A stretch of 12,905 nt of DNA, taken from the NCBI GenBank assembly GCA_003354225.1, contig PIVH01000009.1:1-12905 (forward strand), written 5' to 3'. A program made the position numbers and the translations under genes. The stretch comes from Globobulimina sp. (taxonomy: Eukaryota; Foraminifera; Rotaliida). The notes below the pieces were generated by a model that saw nothing but the letters and a program-made list of their open reading frames with translations, was not told the origin of the DNA and made no database searches. Positions 1 through 6,957 of this stretch are shown one piece after another; the first letter of the stretch is position 1, and each line of letters starts with the position of its first letter.

Positions 1-119
1 AAAACATGGTTTACATTTGAATCTAAAAGGATGAGATTCCATCATTTCATTATACGTAATGTTTCCATTGTCTTTCTTTGATTCAAACAGTTTGTTACAT
101 TAATTAATTTCTTCGCAAT
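1..119. repeat. Terminal direct repeat, left copy
   Basis: These 119 bases recur without mismatch at the right end of the window. Either the molecule or contig is circular with an assembly overlap, or the contig runs between two copies of a dispersed repeat. No coding capacity is visible. Confidence 0.97.
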
Positions 120-179
120 ATTATGCGCAAGGATCAGAGTCATCGGATTTTGTTAGGATAAGATTGTATGATTGGATAT
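117..179 (+). repeat. 63-bp inverted repeat, arm A
   Basis: This arm is the exact reverse complement of 11856-11918. It starts at the end of the terminal direct repeat. If the contig closes into a circle, the two arms flank about 1.1 kb that contains the fold-back element, an arrangement resembling terminal inverted repeats of a non-autonomous DNA transposon. No clear target-site duplication is visible beside the arms. Confidence 0.95.
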
Positions 180-195
180 GGATGGATATGGATGG
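174..195 (+). repeat. Short 10-bp tandem repeat
   Basis: Two copies of GGATATGGAT plus two further bases. They lie at the outer edge of arm A, where replication slippage could have produced them. Confidence 0.8.
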
Positions 196-216
196 AAATA
201 GACATGGCATCATTGA

Positions 217-258
217 AGTCATCGGATTTTGTTAGGATAAGATTGTATGATTGGATAT
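217..258 (+). repeat. Third, partial copy of the inverted-repeat arm
   Basis: These 42 bases repeat 138-179 exactly in direct orientation, 79 bp downstream. The copy keeps the outer end of the arm and lacks the inner 21 bp. Between the copies is a short GGATATGGAT tandem repeat. Confidence 0.95.
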
Positions 259-875
259 CAGTCGCACTGAAGAAGCAAAAATAAAAATATGCTAGTGTAC
301 GTGGGTGAGCTATTTTGCTGCCCGTGCGTGAGACTGAGAGTGGCCTTGGGCCAGTTTGTTGAGAATTGTGTGATTTTGTTTTGATTTTCATCATATTTTA
401 TGAAACAAATGGAATGTTGTTTTCTCAATGAAGAGTTTCTGACATATATTTCTGTGCTATTGTGCGCTTATTTCTATTATATCAAGCGAATGCTTGTTTC
501 ATCAATATGGTCATGGGATTAAAATTTAGTGAGTGCATGATACCCAATCAATTGATCACATCCCAAAAATATTATTCTCAATATAAACACAAAAGCAGAA
601 GTTTGTCATGTTGTCAAAATATTGGATAAACATAGAAGAAAAAGTTGTTTGGAAAAACATATGGCAGCATTTCCATTGTCCTTCAAATGATGAAATGCAG
701 AGGCAGTGTATTCATTGTAATTGTTCCAATATTTTCCTGGTTTAGGTTTGCATTGATTTCTGTGACAAATGTCGAGGCTGTGTCATGCGTTCTGTGATGC
801 TCTGCTCGCTCTCCGCATCATTCGTTGCCCATTGCATCTCTCAATATTTGTCGCAATAAAACCGAACAAATTATT

Positions 876-918
876 CCGAATTACAAAAACCATCCATATA
901 ATGATTTTCGGTTTTCGG
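876..918 (+). repeat. 43-nt imperfect stem-loop element, copy 1
   Basis: It begins CCGAATTACAAAAACCATCC and ends TTTTCGG, so its two halves are imperfect reverse complements around a central CATAT-like loop. The first 24 bases match copy 2 at 1640-1682 and the right half has diverged. It may be a very small inverted-repeat element; no RNA family is recognised. Confidence 0.7.
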
Positions 919-1033
919 ATATAAAACATCGCAGTCAATAGCTTCGATCCTATCTTCGATACTTTTGTGTTGGTCTATTTCAAGTCATAGACACAGAAAT
1001 TAAAAATATGCAACCAAACGGCCTGGTGTACGA

Positions 1034-1261
1034 TCAAACCTTTTCTGCATTTGATACATCACTGTCATAAGGGTATAAAGCGATGGCTGAACGTAGAAAT
1101 TCAATGTCAATATCGGATATCTTTTTGCAATGAATAATCGATACTTTCAACATTTCCGTGATTTTTCTCTCGAATGGTATTTGGTTTGTCTTTTTGCGAT
1201 AAAATTGAGGATGTGAAATAATATACGACTTCCACTGCTCAGCCATTATAAACACAGTCAA
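1034..1261 (-). CDS. Short hypothetical ORF
   Basis: A 75-residue frame with a protein-like composition: an aromatic and basic N-terminal part (MAEQWKSY, HPQFYRKK), then an acidic C-terminal part (DIDIEFL, YPYDSD). It ends at a TGA that overlaps an AAAAG/GTTTGA sequence, which could be a splice donor, so it may be a first exon. No family is recognised and no signal peptide or membrane helix is visible. It is divergent from the short ORF at 1318-1488. It could also be a chance frame; low confidence. Confidence 0.25.
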   Translation of the reverse strand: MTVFIMAEQWKSYIISHPQFYRKKTNQIPFERKITEMLKVSIIHCKKISDIDIEFLRSAIALYPYDSDVSNAEKV

Positions 1262-1317
1262 AAAACTAGAGTCAACTGAAACATTAACATCATGTCTTTT
1301 CGTTTCAAAGCTTATAA

Positions 1318-1488
1318 ATGACGATCAAAGATGTCATCCATTCCGATCAACGATATCTGATGGGATCAAATGAGCAATCGACAAACAAAACAAATGCTCG
1401 CTACGCTGTGATTCAAGAATTATACCCTCATACCAATGTGTCTGGTTTATGTAAAGCATGTTTGGTTACATTACCTGAAGATTGGTGA
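1318..1488 (+). CDS. Short hypothetical ORF with a CxxC motif
   Basis: A 56-residue ATG-initiated frame that reads like protein: MTIKDVIHSDQRYLMG at the start, then an ARYAVIQELYPHTNVSGL segment and a CKAC pair that might bind metal. It ends at TGA after LPEDW. A different frame beyond the stop (GERYIPKPGKIGDRKVARA) also looks coding-like, so this may be one exon or a frame-broken remnant of a longer gene. Divergent from the ORF at 1034-1261. Function unknown. Confidence 0.25.
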   Translation: MTIKDVIHSDQRYLMGSNEQSTNKTNARYAVIQELYPHTNVSGLCKACLVTLPEDW

Positions 1489-1639
1489 AAGATACATCCC
1501 AAAACCAGGAAAGATTGGCGATCGCAAAGTTGCTCGGGCAGTTCGGGTATGTACGTGTTTGAAAGTGCAGTTTTGTAGTTTTGCAGTTTACCATAAGTCG
1601 ATAACGGATTTGTATGTGTTTGCTTGACTATAAATTAAT

Positions 1640-1682
1640 CCGAATTACAAAAACCATCCATATGATGGTTTCTGTTTTTCGG
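1640..1682 (+). repeat. 43-nt imperfect stem-loop element, copy 2
   Basis: The two 19-nt arms pair at 16 of 19 positions around a CATAT loop, with the inner arm ACCATC/GATGGT perfect. It shares its left half and length with copy 1 at 876-918. A tandem duplication starts at its right edge. Confidence 0.75.
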
Positions 1683-1755
1683 AAAAAATATACTCGTAAA
1701 TGTCGTGTTTCTAATCGGAAAAAATATACTCGTGATTATATCGTGTTTCTAATCG
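1681..1755 (+). repeat. Imperfect tandem duplication of ~37 bp
   Basis: The unit is GGAAAAAATATACTCGT, a variable 5-7 base segment, then TCGTGTTTCTAATC. It occurs twice in a row starting at the right edge of the stem-loop element. Confidence 0.85.
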
Positions 1756-1802
1756 GTGCACAAATAATATTTATTCAATAATACTCTCATTGTTTTGGGC
1801 AT

Positions 1803-1891
1803 AATGTTCAATTCTATGCCATTATTAATTTGGTCGAAACAGAAATGGTTCGTCATTGATTTGCTCTTTTGTTATTCGATTATTTTAATCA
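1803..1891 (+). pseudogene. Truncated copy of the membrane-protein ORF
   Basis: This 89-bp segment matches 2297-2379 with few substitutions and a 6-bp in-frame insertion, and encodes MFNSMPLL and then KQKWFVIDLLFCYSIILI, the first membrane helix of the downstream ORF. Similarity stops after 1891, where the frame runs into unrelated sequence. It is best explained as a partial duplication of the neighbouring gene. Confidence 0.7.
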
Positions 1892-1952
1892 CTGCACCGG
1901 CAAGAAGGCAATCCACAGATTATATATACAACCCATGCACTGATGATACACA

Positions 1953-1986
1953 TTTTTTGCACCACCTCCTACATTGGTGCAAAAAA
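1953..1986 (+). repeat. Perfect 12-bp hairpin
   Basis: TTTTTTGCACCA at 1953-1964 is exactly complementary to TGGTGCAAAAAA at 1975-1986, with a 10-nt loop. It lies between the truncated copy and the membrane-protein ORF. It looks like an intrinsic-terminator hairpin, but nothing else here is bacterial, so its role is unknown. Confidence 0.8.
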
Positions 1987-2279
1987 AGTGATCATTTTTT
2001 TACAGAAAGACAGGCAATCTGTGTATACCTATCGATTGGTATGATTTTTACACATTGTGCCTGATATTCGTGGATAAAAGTGTGTCCAAACACAGACTAG
2101 TTTGAGGGAGATTTTTTTATGTGGATATTGCTGGTGCGGTGAGCTGAAAGTGAGCTGAAACAGACATTGAATATGACTGACGCATTTTGTTTGAGAGATT
2201 TGAAAAAGAAAAAGAAAAAAAATTTAAATTGGATTTGTACTCAAACAAGAAAGAGTTATTCACAAAAAAAGATTCAAAA

Positions 2280-2789
2280 ATGGATTGTTTGAAGAAAATG
2301 TTCAATTCTGTGCCATTATTATCCAAACAGAAATGGTTCGCCATTGATTTGCTCTTTTGTTATTCGATCATTTTAATCATTTTGGCATTGTTTTCAATCT
2401 TTGATGGCTCCATTCTGGTGTGCAAAGCGAGTGTGATTATTTTATTGTTTTGCCCAAACTATATTTACCAAAGAAATGGCGACGCATTTGTCAATCATAG
2501 CACAGTTTGGTTGATTTGGTATTGGTACGCACTGCGATTGTTTGACATTTTTGGTAATTCGCAATTTTTTAAAACCAAATCGTATTTGTTTTGTTGCATT
2601 CATTGCGGACTTATGCGGAATATGTTTAAAGCGTCAGTCATTCCTGCTTTTGTCAATGTCTACTCTTTAATTATGTCTGTTTTAAATCTCTTATTTTTGA
2701 CGCAAATCCATCCTTACATATTTTGTACGATTGTCAGCATAGATTTGAAAACAGAGATATGTTTGACTGAGATATATCCAAATATTTAA
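2280..2789 (+). CDS. Hypothetical multi-pass membrane protein
   Basis: A 169-residue frame from the ATG at 2280; the frame is open upstream to 2187 but without an ATG. Hydrophobic segments include KWFAIDLLFCYSIILIILAL and the following ILVCKASVIILLFC, then an aromatic segment STVWLIWYWYALRLFDIFG and a last stretch AFVNVYSLIMSVLNLLFL. That suggests four or so membrane passes. Cysteines are frequent. No family is recognised. The same frame stays open for 32 codons after the TAA at 2787, so the protein may once have been longer. A truncated copy of its first helix lies at 1803-1891. Confidence 0.45.
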   Translation: MDCLKKMFNSVPLLSKQKWFAIDLLFCYSIILIILALFSIFDGSILVCKASVIILLFCPNYIYQRNGDAFVNHSTVWLIWYWYALRLFDIFGNSQFFKTKSYLFCCIHCGLMRNMFKASVIPAFVNVYSLIMSVLNLLFLTQIHPYIFCTIVSIDLKTEICLTEIYPNI

Positions 2790-2888
2790 TGGAAAATGAT
2801 TGAAATCATATCGTATGCGTTTTCAATCTTGTATTGTATGGATTACAGCGGTGACTTTCTGTGTAATGCCATTGGATATAGTGTGTAA
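2790..2888 (+). pseudogene. In-frame continuation after the stop
   Basis: Directly after the TAA of the membrane-protein ORF the same frame reads MIEIISYAFSILYCMDYSGD and onward to a second TAA at 2886. The composition, hydrophobic with Cys and Tyr, resembles the preceding ORF. It may be the former C-terminus cut off by a nonsense change, or untranslated sequence that is open by chance. Confidence 0.3.
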
Positions 2889-3711
2889 ATTCAGAGTATT
2901 AAATCTGATTTTGACACAAGATCTGACTGCCATTGTGTGTGAAGTGAAATGTGCAGACTTCACAAAAAAACTTTTCAAACACACCATCCTTTCTTTTTGA
3001 ACTTTTTCCAAACCGCAACGGCAATCTATAGCCCAATCGCTTCCAAATATCCTTTCTTCTTTTCGATAATTTGTCAGCCAACTATATCACAGACAATTAT
3101 AAAACTGCTCCGAACGGATTAATATTTACTGCAAATGATCGACAGCAAATCGCACTCAAACACAAAGGCGATTGCACAAACTACAAATTATTTAAAATCG
3201 GCAATAAACAAACAAACAAAACAACAAATGCCAAAGACATTTTATTACAATTGCCAAAAATGACAAAGACCACAGACCACACAATATTGCAAACATACTG
3301 CGCATCCAAACCGCAAACAAATGTACCAAAATGACCAAATGTGGTTGTGAATTGCCATACGAATTCGTCAGAATATCCAATCACAAAACAAACGCAACCA
3401 AAACCAGGCAAAATATGCATTCAAAATCACGACCATTGGCTGCGCTTCACTCGTCTCCAACGCACAACAGTCACAAACTCGTCATCTCAACGCACATTCC
3501 CAATACCAATGACAAATGTCACTGCAAATTCAAACACAAATTTCCAACTCAAAATCGCAAAATAAATCGAAACAAAACCACGCATTCAAAGCAATTCTTT
3601 CAGATTAAATGCACTCATTGTCACACATACACAAAAGAAATCGCTCAATTCAAAGCCATTCAAAAACATACGCCATTCATCGAAAGTCTGAAAACCTTAC
3701 TTCACTTCACT
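2889..3711. other. Gene-free stretch with strong C-over-G skew
   Basis: No recognisable gene. The plus strand is C-rich and G-poor: I count 70 C against 23 G in 3421-3660. The long plus frame at 3331-3756 is rich in Asn, His, Lys and Thr, as expected from this base bias alone, and overlaps the end of the caspase gene on the other strand. A small CTTCA tandem repeat lies at about 3698-3715, just beyond the caspase stop codon. Confidence 0.6.
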
Positions 3712-4899
3712 TCACATGACTTTCACAGTAGTGTCAGATTCTACAGAATCAACTGATTTGTACTCAATATTGGTGCTCATTCTCTCTATAAATTCAGTCA
3801 CAACATACGACCCACTGGCAGTATTCATCTTAGATTGATAACCTTCGTTTGAGGAACTAAACACACAGAGTCGAAAGTCTGGATTCACCTCGTCTAACGG
3901 CCAAACAGCACTCTCTTGATGAACCATCTTTTTCATCGAAGCGTTTTTTTGCAACTCACTCTGCACTGATTTATTTTTATCATTGCTTGTGACTTCTGCA
4001 TATTCTGCTCCTTCGCTATGCCTCTGCCTCTCTTTGACGTCTTTGTCATACTGCCATTTCTTTTCCTCGTCTATCGTCAATCGTGTTTCATAATCTTGCT
4101 CTTTGCCTCCAGCGCAGCAATCAAATAAAAATATTCTCTATTGAAAAAATCATGAAAATATGGTTTATAAATGCATGTGTGTTTTTCAGAGATATCGTAC
4201 CGGAATTTTTCGGATTTTCCCACTCACGGCAAAAATACGGTGAATTTCACTCTTTGATACTTTCTTATAATCAGAAGTCAATATATGATGCTCGATCCCA
4301 TGACAGCTATCGTACTTTTTAATATTATTTTCCAAATCAGTCGCTTTTGCCCGTAAAAACTGTAATAATTCATGTTTTTCCCAGTTTGCCCTATGTGTAT
4401 TCTTATTACTCTGATTATAATCTGGGAAAACATCATAATTTAATGTCTTTCCAAAGAACTCATTTGCATTTCGTATGTCTAACCGAATGCCTTGATCTAA
4501 ATCAGAAAGAAATCCATTGATCTCAGGTGATTTAGGCTCCTGATCGTAAAATCCTATCCCAATTCGAGCACGCATTACAAACAATAAAACGATACAAATT
4601 ATATACAAACTGAATTCAATGATCGCAACTATTCGTTTGGATATTCCACGAGAGACACTCACGTTAACATCATCAATTTGATACACATCAAATGTAATCG
4701 GAATACCAAATAATTCTGATAATAATTTTGCTGAACTGTCAATAAATTGGCTGTCTTCATCAAACAAAGCATCAATTATATTTTGATTGGTTTCAGCGGA
4801 TTCAACAGTAACACTTGTTTCTATTTCTATAATATTTTGTTCCTCGTTTTTACAATCAATAAACATCAAATTATTTCGCAATTGTGTTTCGGGTGGAAT
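3712..4899 (-). CDS. Transmembrane helix plus caspase-like protease domain (p20 and p10)
   Basis: Residue numbers count from the codon at 4881. After an acidic ectodomain tail comes one membrane helix (about 83-103, RIVAIIEFSLYIICIVLLFV), then RAR and almost at once the caspase fold: RIGIGFYDQEP (first strand), GIRLDIRNANEFFGKTLNYD, KYDSCHGIEHHILTSDY with the catalytic His (codon 4302-4300), and KIRKIP. Removing a 63-nt intron (4200-4138) joins this in frame to RIFLFDCCAGG, with the catalytic Cys in codon 4116-4114. After a charged linker of about 70 residues, the p10 part reads VNPDFRLCVFSSSNEGYQSK and SGSYVVTEFIERM. Peptidase family C14 is clear from the His/Cys dyad motifs and the GSY strand. 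The loop normally found between KYDS and CHG is absent, so this copy may be inactive. No prodomain such as DED or CARD is present. Confidence 0.8.
4138..4200 (-). other. Candidate 63-nt intron inside the caspase domain
   Basis: Begins GTACGATATC directly after the codon for Pro-227 and ends TTTTTTCAATAG. It is a multiple of three, at phase 0, and carries an in-frame TGA. Removing it makes KIRKIP run into RIFLFDCCAGG, the expected active-site strand of a caspase, and keeps the frame open for 141 further codons. It is the best-supported intron in the window. Confidence 0.75.
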
Positions 4900-5036
4900 C
4901 TGAAAGAGTCAGAAACTGAAAATTCCAATACGTAATCGAATACGGCATCAATACTGGATAGTGAATCTTCAGTGTCGTTGATAGTTCCAAAATATTCATT
5001 GCAAACCTCAAATGATTTGGTTGTATTTGTGACATT
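4866..5036 (-). CDS. Juxtamembrane ectodomain continuation in a shifted frame
   Basis: In the frame one base off from the preceding segment, the DNA reads VTNTTKSFEVCNEYFGTIND, then TEDSLSSIDAVFDYVLEFSV, an acidic, sequon-bearing stretch like its neighbours. It is probably the natural continuation of the ectodomain toward the membrane. It gives way near 4903 to the frame that carries the membrane helix. That point also looks like a splice acceptor (TTTCTGACTCTTTCAG ending at 4900), with possible donors at 4931 or 4943 that restore the frame. Indel and intron cannot be separated by eye. Confidence 0.5.
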   Translation of the reverse strand, partial: NVTNTTKSFEVCNEYFGTINDTEDSLSSIDAVFDYVLEFSVSDSFRFHPKHNCEII

Positions 5037-5904
5037 TTATTTGTAATTCTCTCAAATTAGCTGTTTTCACAGGTTTAATCGTTGCATGTGCACAGTCTCC
5101 AGACTGATAACACCCAATGAAACACACTTTAGCATGAGTATCATTGCACTCAATTCTGTCCTCAAAAAAATTTCTTGCGCCGTTAGCGATATAAGTATCT
5201 ACTGTGATATTTGTATACGAATAATTTGTGGACGGCATTTGCTTTTCAAAATCAACTCTATCTTTACCATCAGTTGAATTATAAGCAATCACGTAATCAA
5301 CACACGCTGTCGGCGAACCACTTGGTGCATTGGATGGTGCAAACGATGGTGAATATGATGGTGCAAAAGTGGGCGCACCACTTGGAGAATATGATGGTGC
5401 GAACGATGGTGAATATGTCGGTGCAAAAGTCGGTAGAGATGTGGGACCATTGGATGGTGCAAACGATGGGGAATATGTTGGTGCAAAACTCGGCGAAACA
5501 CTTGGATTTGATGTGGTTGGGTTTGTGGTGGGATCAGAGGTTGGATCAACAGTTGGTGAAGAGGTGGGAACGTCTAATTTAGTCCAATAAATGTCTCCAT
5601 TAACAATCGCATATATGCGTGATTCAATGTTCAATACACAAGTTGCATGATCCCATGCTGTATCAGTTGGAAGTGATGTGTCCATGTAAATAGTATCGTT
5701 ATGAGTAACATCTAACAAATGCACTCCATCAAAATGCCCAGGGGCTACACCTATAATATAAACATTTTGATCTAATGCCACTGGTCTTACATTGCCGAGA
5801 GGTGCAATTAATGTCGCAGAAATATATGACCATGCTTTAGATTGAATAATATTGATGTTTTCAACATTGATCATAGATACCAAGGTTTGGCCCACCAAAT
5901 GCAT
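5008..5904 (-). CDS. Last kelch blades, Pro/Ser/Thr stalk and Cys-containing ectodomain
   Basis: The frame resumes the propeller (INVENINII, AWSYISATLIAPLGN, QNVYIIGVAPGHFDGVHLLDV), then a final blade with RIYAIVNGDIYW. About 90 residues of Pro/Ser/Thr repeat follow (minus strand, roughly 5577-5305), with units such as SPSFAPTYSPSFAPS. They probably form an extended, perhaps glycosylated stalk. Beyond it lies a domain with CVDYVIAYNSTDGKD, several N-glycosylation sequons (NYS, NIT, NDT) and Cys residues in ECNDTHAKVCFIGCYQSGDC. The frame stops at 5008 shortly after a likely +1 slip near 5034. Confidence 0.8.
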   Translation of the reverse strand: MHLVGQTLVSMINVENINIIQSKAWSYISATLIAPLGNVRPVALDQNVYIIGVAPGHFDGVHLLDVTHNDTIYMDTSLPTDTAWDHATCVLNIESRIYAIVNGDIYWTKLDVPTSSPTVDPTSDPTTNPTTSNPSVSPSFAPTYSPSFAPSNGPTSLPTFAPTYSPSFAPSYSPSGAPTFAPSYSPSFAPSNAPSGSPTACVDYVIAYNSTDGKDRVDFEKQMPSTNYSYTNITVDTYIANGARNFFEDRIECNDTHAKVCFIGCYQSGDCAHATIKPVKTANLRELQIKCHKYNQII

Positions 5905-6664
5905 ATAAATAATCGTTTATAGTAATACATCCAAACCAAGAACGAATTTGGTTCATATCAGGTCCAACAATCCAGTTCTCTGCGTTAATATCAAATATTC
6001 TAAACCATGCTTGTTTATTAACATCTGTGCCAGATGACGACCCGCCCAAAACAAACAGATATTGTCCATCTTTAGAAATTGATAAACATGCTCTCCATCC
6101 TGCTACACTTGCATTTGTCTGATATGCAGGGTATTCCAGTAACTGTGTAGTCATATCAAATTTACCAATCTGAAAATTTTCCAAATAATATATAATTTTA
6201 TTATGTTGAACATGTCGAAGACCATGGCCAGTAAATGTTGCATTGAATGAATATTCTATTGTTTGATGATTGAACATATTGAGCTGCGTTATACTATTTG
6301 CACACACTAAGAATATATTATTGGTACTGCTTTCGTACCCACAAAGAGTTGATGGTGCAGACACATTCAGAGATTGCCAATCTTTTAATGGATAATTTGG
6401 ATTTGGTCTGTCAATCTCGGTATCATTAAAATATTTGTCTTTCAAATATCCTTCAACACATTCAATTTCAGATATGTTTAATCTATCATTGAATACTATA
6501 ATCTCAGCCAATGAAAAATCATTGTTTTCAGTTTGATTACTTCTCCCATTTATGCTCAATGTCCGTACATTATTTGATGTGGTCATATTCATAGTGAGGT
6601 AATCATTTTCATTTAAATACACAGAATTGGCGCGATATACACCATTTTGCTGAGTGGATAGCAC
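5861..6664 (-). CDS. LamG-like C-terminal half and kelch blades
   Basis: The frame opens with WVLSTQQNGVYRANS and closes the LamG-like domain with SLAEIIVFNDRLNISEIE and VEGYLKDKYF, the typical last strand and helix. It then enters a beta-propeller: a weak blade with IFLVCANSITQLNMF, then clear kelch repeats, LFVLGGSSSGTDVNKQAWF, FDINAENWIVGPDM and INDYLYAFGG. The paired Gly, the spaced Trp and the Tyr are the kelch signature. The frame is lost after the YAFGG of one blade and continues in the next frame as INVENINIIQSKAWSYI. Kelch propellers are protein- or sugar-binding platforms; here it would be extracellular. Confidence 0.75.
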   Translation of the reverse strand: MLSTQQNGVYRANSVYLNENDYLTMNMTTSNNVRTLSINGRSNQTENNDFSLAEIIVFNDRLNISEIECVEGYLKDKYFNDTEIDRPNPNYPLKDWQSLNVSAPSTLCGYESSTNNIFLVCANSITQLNMFNHQTIEYSFNATFTGHGLRHVQHNKIIYYLENFQIGKFDMTTQLLEYPAYQTNASVAGWRACLSISKDGQYLFVLGGSSSGTDVNKQAWFRIFDINAENWIVGPDMNQIRSWFGCITINDYLYAFGGPNLGIYDQC

Positions 6665-6957
6665 CCATGAATTACGGAAATATTCTCTGTCATTCCAAGT
6701 GCAGTATTGCCTGAATCTGTGGAAAGTATCGCTTCTTTGCTCGTTCCACTGAATTGTGCGTATGTGGACAGCGAAAAGACGGTATAATTTATCGGATTAA
6801 AATCGAAAATGAATTGGATTTGGGTTTCTGCACTGCCAAACACTGCTTTGTTACCCAAACCGGTATACAATTCATGTGAGGTACTCAAGCCATCAAACAC
6901 ACCCATGCCAGAGTTGTTTACAATAAAATCGACAGTATGGCTTGGGTACAGGGCGCA
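6613..6957 (-). CDS. LamG-like (concanavalin A fold) domain, N-terminal half
   Basis: This frame opens at about 6957 and reads VDFIVNNSGMGVFDG, then HELYTGLGNKAVFGSAETQ, then NYTVFSLSTYAQFSGTSKEA and ILSTDSGN. The FDG motif, and the 'ytvFsl' strand followed by 'iLst', match the start of LamG-type concanavalin A-like domains. After GNTALGM the frame becomes nonsense and ends at 6613, while the downstream frame takes over with FRNSWVLSTQQ. A one-base indel between about 6675 and 6700 would explain the switch. The linker to the preceding lectin domain seems shortened. Confidence 0.6.
   Translation of the reverse strand, partial: CALYPSHTVDFIVNNSGMGVFDGLSTSHELYTGLGNKAVFGSAETQIQFIFDFNPINYTVFSLSTYAQFSGTSKEAILSTDSGNTALGMTENISVIHGCYPLSKMVYIAPILCI

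Larger units (their letters stand above)
1..1033. other. Gene-free stretch, left end
   Basis: No ORF here looks like protein on either strand. The stretch contains the terminal repeat, one arm of a 63-bp inverted repeat, a 42-bp direct repeat, a short 10-bp tandem repeat and a 43-nt imperfect stem-loop. The 84-codon minus frame at 140-394 is built from the repeats and is not supported as a gene. Confidence 0.7.
1489..1802. other. Gene-free stretch with short repeats
   Basis: No convincing gene is seen. The stretch holds the second 43-nt stem-loop and an imperfect tandem duplication of about 37 bp at 1681-1755. Confidence 0.6.

Noticed and set aside
3331-3756. 141-residue plus-strand ORF rich in His, Asn, Lys and Thr with CxC and CxxC pairs
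   Set aside because: Its composition follows from the local C-over-G bias, another frame is also open there, and it overlaps the well-supported caspase 3' end on the opposite strand.
4083-4322. Plus-strand ORF opposite the caspase
   Set aside because: It is antisense to recognisable caspase motifs and has no features of its own.
5211-5590. Plus-strand ORFs rich in Gly/Asp/Ala or Met/Val/Gln
   Set aside because: They are antisense readings of the Pro/Ser/Thr stalk repeat of the minus-strand gene.
6685-6749. A 65-nt GT-AG intron joining the two halves of the LamG-like domain
   Set aside because: The length would restore the frame, but it would remove the SGTSKEA/ILSTDSGN strand that fits the domain. 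An indel is more likely.
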